Below are positions 52,730 to 60,672 of a DNA stretch of 64,000 nt, piece by piece. Origin of the DNA: CAYGZL01 sp964354345 (GTDB lineage: Bacteria; Chloroflexota; Anaerolineae; Anaerolineales; UBA4823); contig CAYGZL010000074.1 of NCBI GenBank assembly GCA_964354345.1, positions 45,113 through 109,112 of the forward strand, given 5' to 3'. How positions within the stretch are numbered: position 1 is the first letter of the stretch; the number at the start of each line of letters is the position of its first letter. A model generated the notes under the pieces. That model saw only the letters and a program-made list of their open reading frames with translations, was not told where the DNA came from and searched no databases. The translations under genes and the position numbers were made by a program.

Positions 52730-53470
52730 TGGCTGGCTTCGGATGGCGGCTGCCAACGCCGCGCCAACAATCCCGGCGTCATTCAACAACTGAGCCGGCA
52801 CAACCTCCGCCTGGACCGTCAATAGCGAGGCGAAACTGTCAAACTTCTTGCTGCCCCCACCGCCCAGGATGATCAGGTCTGGCCAGAGCAACTTCTCAAT
52901 GCAGTTCAAGTACACATCAAAACGCCTGGCCCATTTTTCCCAGGTGATCTTGTCACGCCGGCGAGCGGCGTCCGTGGCGCGCTTTTCGGCGTCTTCGCCA
53001 TTAATCTCAATATGACCTAACTCCGTGTTCGACACCAGGTGGCCATTGGTGAACAAAGCAGTTCCCAGACCGGTCCCAATCGTCACGATCAAGACCACGC
53101 CCGTACGTCCCTTTCCCGCGCCAAAGGCCATCTCAGCCATACCGGCCGCGTCAGCATCGTTGACCACATGCACCGTACAGTTGGATGTTTCTGAGAACAA
53201 CCCGGCGACATTGGTACCGACCCATTTCTTATGGATATTGGCAGCGGTCAGGGCGGTTCCGCCATGGATGGCCGCCGGAAAACCACAGCCGACCAGGCCA
53301 TGCCATTGGAAGTGCTGCACAACCTCAGCCACGGCCTGCGCCACCGGTTGCGGCCTGGCCCCCTCCGGCGTTTCAACTCGAAAGCGTTCAGCCAGAAAAG
53401 CGCCTGTTTCTGTGTTGACCGGAGCCCCTTTGATCCCTGATCCACCGACATCGATACCTAGTACATCCAT
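52709..53470 (-). CDS. ppgK: Polyphosphate glucokinase
   Basis: 253 aa, ROK-like. GIDVGGSGIKGA (phosphate-binding), DADAAGMAEMAFGAGKGRTG and LIVTIGTGLGTALF are PpgK hallmarks, and NTELGHIEI is the ROK Glu-Leu-Gly-His. It phosphorylates glucose with polyphosphate (or ATP). The C-terminal GGGGSKKF motif is as in PpgK. It shares its 3' end with tsaC. Confidence 0.85.
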   Translation of the reverse strand: MDVLGIDVGGSGIKGAPVNTETGAFLAERFRVETPEGARPQPVAQAVAEVVQHFQWHGLVGCGFPAAIHGGTALTAANIHKKWVGTNVAGLFSETSNCTVHVVNDADAAGMAEMAFGAGKGRTGVVLIVTIGTGLGTALFTNGHLVSNTELGHIEINGEDAEKRATDAARRRDKITWEKWARRFDVYLNCIEKLLWPDLIILGGGGSKKFDSFASLLTVQAEVVPAQLLNDAGIVGAALAAAIRSQPSVKGSA

Positions 53471-53484
53471 TCCAGGCCTCCGGA

Positions 53485-54336
53485 CTAAATATTATTCTTC
53501 CGCAATGAGAGACGCGACAACCCCCAACCGCCTTCCCCACCCACGCGGATATCCCGCCGCTCGAAGCGCCACCAGGCGATGAGGATGAATAATGCGCTGA
53601 AGCCTGCTAAAACCCCCAGGTCGCCCCAATTCAGGTTGTTAAGCGCCAGGCCGCCCTGGTAGAAATGGAGCGGGGTGAACTTCTCAATATCCGCCAGGCG
53701 ACTATCGATATTCGCCAGGGATTTAATGAAATAGCTGGCAACCAAAACCAAACCCGCAGTCATCGCCGACAAACGCTGCGAAGGTAAAAGCATGCTGAGC
53801 AACAGGGAGAAAGCCCCGAAGAAAATTAAAACCACCAATAAGGAGAGAAATGGCGACAGCATTTCACTCGCCTGGATATTCATAGTCGTCCTCGGTAACG
53901 GTAACGCAAAGCCCAACCAGATAATCAATAAAATAGCCATCGTCACCACGATGAAAGCTACCAATCGCCCGAAGAACAGTTGCGTCCGGCTGATTGGATA
54001 AGATAACACCAGATCTAAAATACCTTTCTCTTCATCGCCAACCAGCAAACCGCTGCCAACCAGTATGGCAAAAATGCCGATGATGATTGGCATATAGGAA
54101 AAGAATTCCAGGTTCAAGTAACCAGCCGGGCTGAAAATATCGGCCACCCCACCAAAAAAGGCCATCAGTTCGGGAGGATAGCTCTTCAATAATTGGGTGA
54201 GTTGTTCACGCGCCTGAGGACTTACCATTGAGTCATATAATATGACGCCATACAGACCCAATAAACCCAGTGAGAGACCCCAACCCAGGATTTGACCCCG
54301 GTAGCGGTTAAACATATTTTTGAAAATCGCCCACAT
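53485..54336 (-). CDS. ABC-2 type permease
   Basis: 283 aa, about six membrane helices. GSGLLVGDEEKGILDLVLSY and PISRTQLFFGRLVAF match the ABC-2 pattern. It lies 45 bp after the ATPase gene at 54382. Substrate unknown. Confidence 0.8.
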   Translation of the reverse strand: MWAIFKNMFNRYRGQILGWGLSLGLLGLYGVILYDSMVSPQAREQLTQLLKSYPPELMAFFGGVADIFSPAGYLNLEFFSYMPIIIGIFAILVGSGLLVGDEEKGILDLVLSYPISRTQLFFGRLVAFIVVTMAILLIIWLGFALPLPRTTMNIQASEMLSPFLSLLVVLIFFGAFSLLLSMLLPSQRLSAMTAGLVLVASYFIKSLANIDSRLADIEKFTPLHFYQGGLALNNLNWGDLGVLAGFSALFILIAWWRFERRDIRVGGEGGWGLSRLSLRKNNI

Positions 54337-54381
54337 ACCTGCCTCCAGAAATAAACCTATACCTTTTCGTGAAAAATTGTT

Positions 54382-55314
54382 TCAAATCGGCTGGTGGTCT
54401 ACGGCATAATAAGTCAGAAATATCTCTTCCAGGCTGGGTCGCTCAGTCTCGAAATCTACCACTGGATAGGCTGCCAACGCCTTAATCAACCCATCCATCT
54501 CACCCTCCACCTGAAAAGTAGCTGTAGGGTGAAACCCACCGCTACTTTGCCCATCATCCTGGGAAAGAAGTTTTACGCCGGGTAAATTCTCCAGTCCGGC
54601 AGTCTCCACTGGCTGTTTAAAGCGGACACGCACGCGCCGCAGCGAGCGTTGGATCAATGTCGCTGTTTTGGCCACTTCCACAATAACGCCTTTACGGACG
54701 ATACCTACCCGGTCGGCAATCTCCTGCACCTCGCTAAGGATGTGCGAGCAGAAGAAGATTGTCGCGCCTTGCTGGCGGGCCTCGTGGATCAGATGGAGTA
54801 CTTCTTGCTGGATCAGCGGATCCAAACCATAGGTCGGCTCATCCAGCATGAGTAGCTCCGAACGATGCATTAGCGCCTGGACAACTCCAACCTTCTGCTT
54901 ATTGCCTTTCGATAAATTTTTTATGGCCAGCTTGAGATCCAGGTCCAGGCGCGCGGTGAGTTGTCGGACATATGCCCAGTCTGGCTTCCCATGGCGCAAT
55001 TGACCGAGGTAACGGAGAGCGGCTTCGACAGTCATATTTTCGTCAAAGTGTAACTCACCCGGCAGGTAGCCTACCCGCCGGCGGACGGCAACCGGTGCTT
55101 TTTGGGGGTCAATCCCGAGCACCTGGACAGATCCTCCATTCGGGCGAATTAAATCGAGCAGGCAACGAATGGTGGTCGTTTTACCCGCGCCATTGGGCCC
55201 CAAAAAGCCAAAAATCTCGCCTTGCTGGACTGCCAGGTCCAACCCGCGCAGGGCGCGCACGCGGCCATAATTCTTGATTAATCCCCGCGTTACGATAGCT
55301 GGTTCTTGTTCCAA
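54382..55314 (-). CDS. ABC transporter ATPase
   Basis: 310 aa. Walker A GPNGAGKTT, Q-loop-like GYLPGELHFDENMTV, signature LSKGNKQKVGV (LSGGQ altered to LSKGN), Walker B LLMLDEPTYGLDPL and switch His FCSHILSEVQE. It is of the ABC-2 drug or copper-export type (CcmA/NosF-like). It lies 9 bp after the USP gene, so it is possibly part of the mntR-mntH-usp transcript. Confidence 0.88.
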   Translation of the reverse strand: MEQEPAIVTRGLIKNYGRVRALRGLDLAVQQGEIFGFLGPNGAGKTTTIRCLLDLIRPNGGSVQVLGIDPQKAPVAVRRRVGYLPGELHFDENMTVEAALRYLGQLRHGKPDWAYVRQLTARLDLDLKLAIKNLSKGNKQKVGVVQALMHRSELLMLDEPTYGLDPLIQQEVLHLIHEARQQGATIFFCSHILSEVQEIADRVGIVRKGVIVEVAKTATLIQRSLRRVRVRFKQPVETAGLENLPGVKLLSQDDGQSSGGFHPTATFQVEGEMDGLIKALAAYPVVDFETERPSLEEIFLTYYAVDHQPI

Positions 55315-55323
55315 AACAACTCC

Positions 55324-56244
55324 TTACTTCTTGCGCACCGGAACCAACAAAAGCGGTGCCTGTGCGCGGCTGGAAACCTTGGGAGTCACACTCCCGGACC
55401 AGAAGGCGTCCATGCCAGTTTTCCCATGTGTCCCCATGATAATCAAGTCAGCAGCAATCCGTTTCGCAGTAGCGACAATCAGCGCTACCGGATCGCCGCG
55501 GGCCACCTCTGCGCTCAGCGATAAACCCAACCCTTTGAGCTGATCCAATCGCTCAGCCAAATAATCGCGCCCGCCCTGCTCGGCCAACTCCAGCAATACG
55601 CGCGTGGCACCGGGCGACATGCTGGCCGTAGCCGCTTGCTCACCGCGTAATTTCCCCATCGTCGGAATCACCATCATGAAGTGTAACACGGCACCGCAGG
55701 CCTGCGCCAGGCTAATCGCGATTGGCAAGCCCTGCTCATGCTCTGGAACGCCATCCAGGGGCACCAGGGCTATCCGGAAATTATACTCTGCCTGACCAGT
55801 GCCATGGGCTGGTAAAAGCAGCACCGGAGTCCTGCCCTGCGAAATCACTTGTTGAGCAATGTTGCCCAAAAGCCAGTCACGCGCACCGCCGTTGCCATGC
55901 GCGCACATAACAATCAAGTCGGGGTTTAGCTCCTCCGCATGAACCACAATGCTGCGGGCGACGTCCTTCACCTCGACGTCGTGAACATGCTGCTCAACTG
56001 CAACATCAGCAGGAAAAGTCTTTCCAACCACTTCCTTGAGATAGGCAATGGCGTCATCTGAGCTGGTTAAATGCCGGTCACTATGAATCGCTCGCGGGGC
56101 ATTTCGTTCAATGATATGGAGCAGCGTGATATTCGCCCGTAAAGTCTTGGCCAGGTAAGCCGCCACAGGTAGCGCGGTTTCCGCCAGCTTCGATCCGTCC
56201 AGGGGCAGCAGGAGGTGTTTTATAGAACGACTATTACGAAACAT
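55324..56244 (-). CDS. Universal stress protein, two USP domains
   Basis: 306 aa from ATG 56244. The start is set by GGAGG 8 nt upstream; a TTG at 56259 is also in frame. Two tandem USP domains (about 5-150 and 155-305). ATP-binding motif G-2x-G-9x-G-S is seen in the second (GTHGKTGMDAFWSGSV), and a variant in the first (AHGNGGARDWLLGN). It lies 4 bp after mntH stop. Confidence 0.85.
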   Translation of the reverse strand: MFRNSRSIKHLLLPLDGSKLAETALPVAAYLAKTLRANITLLHIIERNAPRAIHSDRHLTSSDDAIAYLKEVVGKTFPADVAVEQHVHDVEVKDVARSIVVHAEELNPDLIVMCAHGNGGARDWLLGNIAQQVISQGRTPVLLLPAHGTGQAEYNFRIALVPLDGVPEHEQGLPIAISLAQACGAVLHFMMVIPTMGKLRGEQAATASMSPGATRVLLELAEQGGRDYLAERLDQLKGLGLSLSAEVARGDPVALIVATAKRIAADLIIMGTHGKTGMDAFWSGSVTPKVSSRAQAPLLLVPVRKK

Positions 56245-56248
56245 CGCT

Positions 56249-57535
56249 TTACCCTCCAAAGATCGTTTGATAAAGCAAATAGATATTCAGTAAGACAATC
56301 AATCCAGTGCACAAACCTGCCAAGACGGTTGTAATCCGTTTATTGACCAAAACGCCCATAATATCCTTGCGGCTGGTAAACCAAACCAGCGGAATAATTG
56401 CAAATGGCAGGCCAAAGCTTAAAGTAACCTGGCTGATGACCAGAGTGCGGGTCGGATCAAAGCTCAGGAAGATGACCAGCAAGGAAGGCGCCATGGTAAT
56501 CAGTCGGCGGAGCCAGGGTTGGATGTGCCGATGCAGGAAACCTTGCATGATGACCTGACCAGCCATCGTACCCACCGACGAAGAGGACAACCCTGAAGCC
56601 AGCAAAGAAATCGCAAATACCCAACTGGCAGCCGCGCCCAATAATGGCTCGAGGGTGCGATGGGCTTCTTCAATGGTGCCGACCGAGGTCATTCCGGTGC
56701 TATTAAAAGTCGAGGCTGCCATGATCAACATAGCCATATTAATCAAACTGGCCACGCCCATGGCGACGAACACATCCACCACCTCAAACCGGAACAAGCG
56801 CTGGAGCTTTTTCGGCTCACGCACCACGATTCGATTCTGGGTCAGGGCTGAATGGAGGAAAATCGCGTGCGGCATCACGGTGGCGCCCAAAATACCCGTG
56901 GCAATCAAGACACTTTCCCGACCGGCAAAGGTAGGCGTGACCAGATGATAGGCCACCAATCCCCAATCCGGCCGGTCGAGGATAGTCTCGACCATGTAGC
57001 AGACCGCCACGACCGCAATAAACGCCGTTATCACCGCCTCCAACGGGCGAAAACCGTAACGCTCCAGGCCAAGGATCAGGAAGGTCGTTACCGCGGTGAT
57101 TAGACCGGCGACCCAAAGAGGAATGCCGAACAACAGGTTAAAACCCAACGCTGCTCCCAGAAACTCCGCCAGGTCCGTGGCCATCGCCACCAGTTCCATC
57201 AGCACCCACATCCCGACCACCACCCATTTAGGATAATGGGCGCGGCACTGCTCGGCCAGGTTCTTACCGCTGGCAATCCCCAGCTTAGCCGAGAGGGTCT
57301 GGATCAACATCCCCATCAGGTTACTCCCCAGGATGACCCACAACAACCGGTATCCAAACTGTGCCCCGCCTTGAATATTGGTAGCAAAGTTGCCTGGATC
57401 CATGTACGCCACACTGGCAATAAAGGCCGGACCCAGAAAAGGCAGGAGGCGAGCGATCAGGTTTTTCTTACTCTCACCTGACAATACCTGATCAGCGGTT
57501 TGTTGGGTTGAATCTCCGCTTTTCTTATCGCTCAT
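56249..57535 (-). CDS. mntH: Mn2+/Fe2+ NRAMP transporter MntH
   Basis: 428 aa, about eleven membrane helices. NRAMP motifs: DPGNFATNIQGG in helix 1 (metal-binding Asp and Asn) and MPHAIFLHSAL in helix 6 (metal-binding Met-Pro-His). The consensus transport motif is present. It takes up Mn2+ or Fe2+ with protons. Its start overlaps the mntR stop by ATGA (57532-57535), so both are expressed together. Confidence 0.92.
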   Translation of the reverse strand: MSDKKSGDSTQQTADQVLSGESKKNLIARLLPFLGPAFIASVAYMDPGNFATNIQGGAQFGYRLLWVILGSNLMGMLIQTLSAKLGIASGKNLAEQCRAHYPKWVVVGMWVLMELVAMATDLAEFLGAALGFNLLFGIPLWVAGLITAVTTFLILGLERYGFRPLEAVITAFIAVVAVCYMVETILDRPDWGLVAYHLVTPTFAGRESVLIATGILGATVMPHAIFLHSALTQNRIVVREPKKLQRLFRFEVVDVFVAMGVASLINMAMLIMAASTFNSTGMTSVGTIEEAHRTLEPLLGAAASWVFAISLLASGLSSSSVGTMAGQVIMQGFLHRHIQPWLRRLITMAPSLLVIFLSFDPTRTLVISQVTLSFGLPFAIIPLVWFTSRKDIMGVLVNKRITTVLAGLCTGLIVLLNIYLLYQTIFGG

Positions 57536-58206
57536 ACAACCTCCACCAATATGTGTTGGGTAATCCGCGGACCGAGAACAATCGCTTCCGGGCGAGGCGA
57601 CACCCGTAAGCGGATATTCAAATCAAATGGAGATACCTCTAAAATAACCAGGCGCGCCTGGGGTACCAAACCCAGCGAGGTCAGGTAACGTAAGAATTCT
57701 GGCTCAGTGCTGGTAACCTGTTGCATAACAGCATGTTGGCCGGCTTTCAGATCGAACAAGCGCAGCGTATGCGGCGGGGGTAGCTGCAGCTCCCGGGTTG
57801 GAATCGGCTCGCCATGCGGATCCAGAGTTGGATATCCCAACATATGTGCAATCCGCTCTTCTAACTCTTCTGAAATTACGTGCTCCAGCCGGTCTGCCTC
57901 CGCATGAACTTCATCCCAGCCATATCCCAGGACGCGTTGCAAGAAAACCTCCATCAAGCGGTGATGGCGTAAGATTTCTAGAGCTATCTTCTCTCCATCT
58001 GGTGTCAGAGCCACTCCCCGGTGTTTATGATACTCAACCAGAGGCGGATCCTGCTCTGCCAGTTTCTGGATCATCCCCGTAACGGAACCTGGTTTTACAT
58101 GCAGCGCCTCGGCGATCTGATTCGTGCTGGCGCGCTGAGAACTACCGGCTAACTGGTATATGGTCTTGAGGTAATCTTCAATGTTCTCGGAGCGGTGCTC
58201 TGTCAT
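57532..58206 (-). CDS. mntR: DtxR/MntR-family metal-dependent repressor
   Basis: 224 aa from ATG 58206; a GTG at 58209 is also in frame. The N-terminal winged HTH (about 5-65: IEDYLKTIYQL, TNQIAEALHVKPGSVTGM), dimerisation and metal-binding domain (HAEADRLEHVISEELEERI) and a C-terminal FeoA-like SH3 domain (about 150-224) are all present. At the position equivalent to DtxR Cys102 there is Asp (EADRLEH), an oxygen donor, which fits Mn rather than Fe specificity. A DtxR-type operator lies upstream, so autoregulation is likely. Confidence 0.9.
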   Translation of the reverse strand: MTEHRSENIEDYLKTIYQLAGSSQRASTNQIAEALHVKPGSVTGMIQKLAEQDPPLVEYHKHRGVALTPDGEKIALEILRHHRLMEVFLQRVLGYGWDEVHAEADRLEHVISEELEERIAHMLGYPTLDPHGEPIPTRELQLPPPHTLRLFDLKAGQHAVMQQVTSTEPEFLRYLTSLGLVPQARLVILEVSPFDLNIRLRVSPRPEAIVLGPRITQHILVEVV

Positions 58207-58236
58207 CACGATGTTCGCGTCAGGCTTGTTAGAATA

Positions 58237-58256
58237 AATTTAGGTTTAACTAAATT
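58237..58256 (-). promoter_or_regulatory. DtxR/MntR-type operator of the mntR-mntH operon
   Basis: AATTTAG-GTTTAA-CTAAATT: perfect 7-bp arms with a 6-bp spacer, similar to DtxR-family operators (TTTAGGTTTAACTAAA type). It lies 31 bp upstream of mntR and next to TATTCT (58231-58236, minus), a possible -10. Confidence 0.75.
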
Positions 58257-58382
58257 CTATTTTAGACGATGGTATAACTTATGTCAAGCCCCATTCTTCG
58301 CACCGAACATGAAAAGATGTAAGGGCTGCCTGAGAACTACGCAAGCATGTCTCGCAAGTACACTGGAAGAGCATTTACATAC

Positions 58383-58391
58383 TGTTATAAT
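58383..58391 (+). promoter_or_regulatory. Extended -10 promoter of the 605-aa glycosyltransferase (leaderless type)
   Basis: TG-T-TATAAT (58383-58391), 7 nt, ATG at 58399. It decides the start against the longer frame from 58195. Confidence 0.65.
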
Positions 58392-58398
58392 CCCCGCC

Positions 58399-60216
58399 AT
58401 GCGGCACCCAAAGCTTGCGCGTGGGATTTGGTCAATCCTCGTCGTATTATTGTTTGCAATGGGAGCAGGATTGCTGATTTTTTTCTTGCTCCCCTATCCA
58501 ACTCTCAAATCCTTGGGTGATATTCTAACGCCCGATCACAACCTTGAAAGTTTCACATCAAGCCTGTACAGCCGGGTTCGGCCCTGGGTGGGTGCAATCG
58601 GCGCATGTTTTATCCTTCTTGGAGCAGCTTCCTTTATCACCCGTCGAAAAACTCGTCGCTGGGTGGAGAAGGTTATGGATGAAGCGACAACTGCCGGACC
58701 GCGTTTCAGCCAGGACTGCAAATCGCTGGCGCGATTCTTTTTCTACCTCGAGCCAGAGAAATCCTTTTTATGGGGGTTGCTGGGAATTACCATCGTAGGG
58801 ACAATCATCCGACTGGCATTTATAAACCGGGCAATCGGTTATGACGAAGCCTATACTTACATTGCCTTTGCTACGAAAACGTTCAAATACATCGTCACCG
58901 ATTACCATGTACCCAACAATCACATTTTCCATACCATCCTGGTTTATCTATCCACTCGCCTCTTTGGGGATGCGTTGTGGGTAATCCGCCTGCCTGCCTT
59001 CCTGGCAGGTGTGCTGCTGATTCCTGCCACCTACGTGGTAGCGCACCTGTTTTACAGGCGGTATACAGCCTTGTTCAGCGCAATGCTGGTGGCAGTTTCA
59101 TCGATCCTGATCGATTACTCCACCAATGCGCGCGGCTACACTTTGGTCTGCCTGATATCGCTTTTAATCCTGGCTCTGGCTGCTTACCTCAGACAGCATA
59201 AAAATATGGCCGGTTGGGTTTTGTGGGTGACCTTCTCAGTGTTGGGGTTCTATACTATTCCGATCATGCTCTATCCCTTTGGCATCGTCGCCGGCTGGCT
59301 GTTGGTTTCAGGGCTGGTTAAAGATGTTGATCCGCTATATGGTAATAAATTTATTCGCTACCTGATTCTGGCTGGAGTGACCACTGCCCTCGTGACCCTC
59401 CTGCTTTATGCGTCAGTTTTCATCGTCTCAGGAGTTAAATCTGTCTTCGCCAATAACTTCATCGAGCCGCTGCAAGGATCGGCTTTTCTCGAGACCGTCA
59501 TCGCCCGTTTGCGCGGTATCTGGCGAGCCTGGACAATCGGCATGCCGGTCTGGGCCAGTTTACTGGTTGGGCTGGGTTTCCTGGCATCTTTATTCTTCGA
59601 TCACAAGCCTGCGGGACAACGTGCCAGATTGCAGTTCATTACGATTTTATGGCTTGGCACGATATTAATCATTCAACATGTGGCCCCGTGGCCACGCGTC
59701 TGGCTTTTTCTTTTGCCTTATTTCATAATCTGGACATGCGCTGGTCTGGTAGGTCTTTGCAGAATGGCCCTGTCTGGCAAACTGGTTCATTTTTACAGGC
59801 AGGCCAGTCTGGCGATGGTTATATTATCCCTGCTGGGAACAGCATTGCTCGGTTGGGGAGTCTATCGACTGAATGCAGTAGACAAGAATAATGAATCAGG
59901 CGCCTTTCGGGAAGCACAGCAAATGGCTACCTACCTCAAAGGAGCTCTGCAACCCGGTGATATTATCCTGACCATGATCCCCACCAATTATCCTCTCCGG
60001 TATTATTTTATGCGCCAGGGCATCCCGACCAAATACTTCTACCAATCGGCTGACCGCCCTACTTTCACGCGGGCTTTCGTCATTACCAGCCTGATGTATG
60101 GACAAACTGTTGAAAACATCATCCAGGATAAAGGCCTGACAGACATTCTGAATGCTGCTTCAGCCAACATAATCCAACAATACCCCGAATCAATCTTATC
60201 CGAGATCGACCGGTAA
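58399..60216 (+). CDS. GT-C glycosyltransferase (PMT/ArnT-like)
   Basis: 605 aa. Two N-terminal helices and a soluble loop (about 35-110), then about ten helices. The acidic pair in GYDEAYTYIA (about 148-157) is the usual site of the catalytic Asp of GT-C enzymes, followed by NNHIFHTIL. The C-terminal domain (about 500-605) is soluble and external. The frame opens at 58195, but the part before ATG 58399 is not hydrophobic and overlaps the mntR promoter. Sugar and acceptor unknown. Confidence 0.7.
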   Translation: MRHPKLARGIWSILVVLLFAMGAGLLIFFLLPYPTLKSLGDILTPDHNLESFTSSLYSRVRPWVGAIGACFILLGAASFITRRKTRRWVEKVMDEATTAGPRFSQDCKSLARFFFYLEPEKSFLWGLLGITIVGTIIRLAFINRAIGYDEAYTYIAFATKTFKYIVTDYHVPNNHIFHTILVYLSTRLFGDALWVIRLPAFLAGVLLIPATYVVAHLFYRRYTALFSAMLVAVSSILIDYSTNARGYTLVCLISLLILALAAYLRQHKNMAGWVLWVTFSVLGFYTIPIMLYPFGIVAGWLLVSGLVKDVDPLYGNKFIRYLILAGVTTALVTLLLYASVFIVSGVKSVFANNFIEPLQGSAFLETVIARLRGIWRAWTIGMPVWASLLVGLGFLASLFFDHKPAGQRARLQFITILWLGTILIIQHVAPWPRVWLFLLPYFIIWTCAGLVGLCRMALSGKLVHFYRQASLAMVILSLLGTALLGWGVYRLNAVDKNNESGAFREAQQMATYLKGALQPGDIILTMIPTNYPLRYYFMRQGIPTKYFYQSADRPTFTRAFVITSLMYGQTVENIIQDKGLTDILNAASANIIQQYPESILSEIDR

Positions 60217-60240
60217 TGGATGCTTACGATCCATTCTGGA

Positions 60241-60269
60241 TTGACCAGCCTGGTTCTTTATGGCATAAT
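60241..60269 (+). promoter_or_regulatory. Promoter of ileS
   Basis: TTGACC (60241-60246), 17-bp spacer, CATAAT (60264-60269). Predicted start near 60276, just before the T-box leader. Confidence 0.65.
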
Positions 60270-60276
60270 GTAAACT

Positions 60277-60629
60277 AATTAAACGGCTGTAATCATTTAC
60301 AGCCTCAGCGTTGATGGAAACGAGTACGCCAGATTGTTCCTGGCAGCGACCCCGGACCAGGTGTGAGCCGGGGCAGGAGAGCTGGCTGAAAATCCTTCCG
60401 GAGCCGCAAGCTGAACGCCCAACCGGCAAGTAAGCGCGCCGGAGTCGCCTCCCGTTAGCCAGGGCGCGAGTATAACGATCTTGCCCCAGGAATGGGATGA
60501 GCAAGTGTTGCGCAAGGTGTTTGCCGTGTACTCGACCGAGGCTCCTGCGACAGAGCGGGAAGCGGGGTGGTACCGCGAGAGATCTAAAGTTCAGCTCTCG
60601 TCCCTGAAATGGGATGAGAGCTTTTTTTT
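60277..60629 (+). ncRNA. T-box riboswitch (isoleucine) of ileS
   Basis: Leader of about 400 nt before ileS. It begins with an 8-bp hairpin GGCTGTAA / TTACAGCC (60285-60292/60297-60304). The specifier-loop motif AGTA (near 60331) pairs in layout with GAAAATC (60388-60394), with AUC at 60392-60394 as the Ile specifier. The conserved T-box GGGTGGTACCGCG (60565-60577) lies at the antiterminator. Uncharged tRNA-Ile should prevent termination and raise ileS expression. Confidence 0.88.
60593..60629 (+). terminator. Regulated terminator of the ileS T-box
   Basis: Stem AGCTCTC-G-TCCC / GGGA-T-GAGAGCT (60593-60604/60611-60622) with one G-T wobble, followed by eight T residues (60622-60629). Confidence 0.9.
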
Positions 60630-60672
60630 AAGGATCTGCTGGTGTCAACATCCGGCAGACAGGAGATGATGA

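Noticed and set aside
60481..60669. 62-codon ORF in the ileS leader
   Set aside because: It lies inside the T-box and terminator; its codons are structure-driven.
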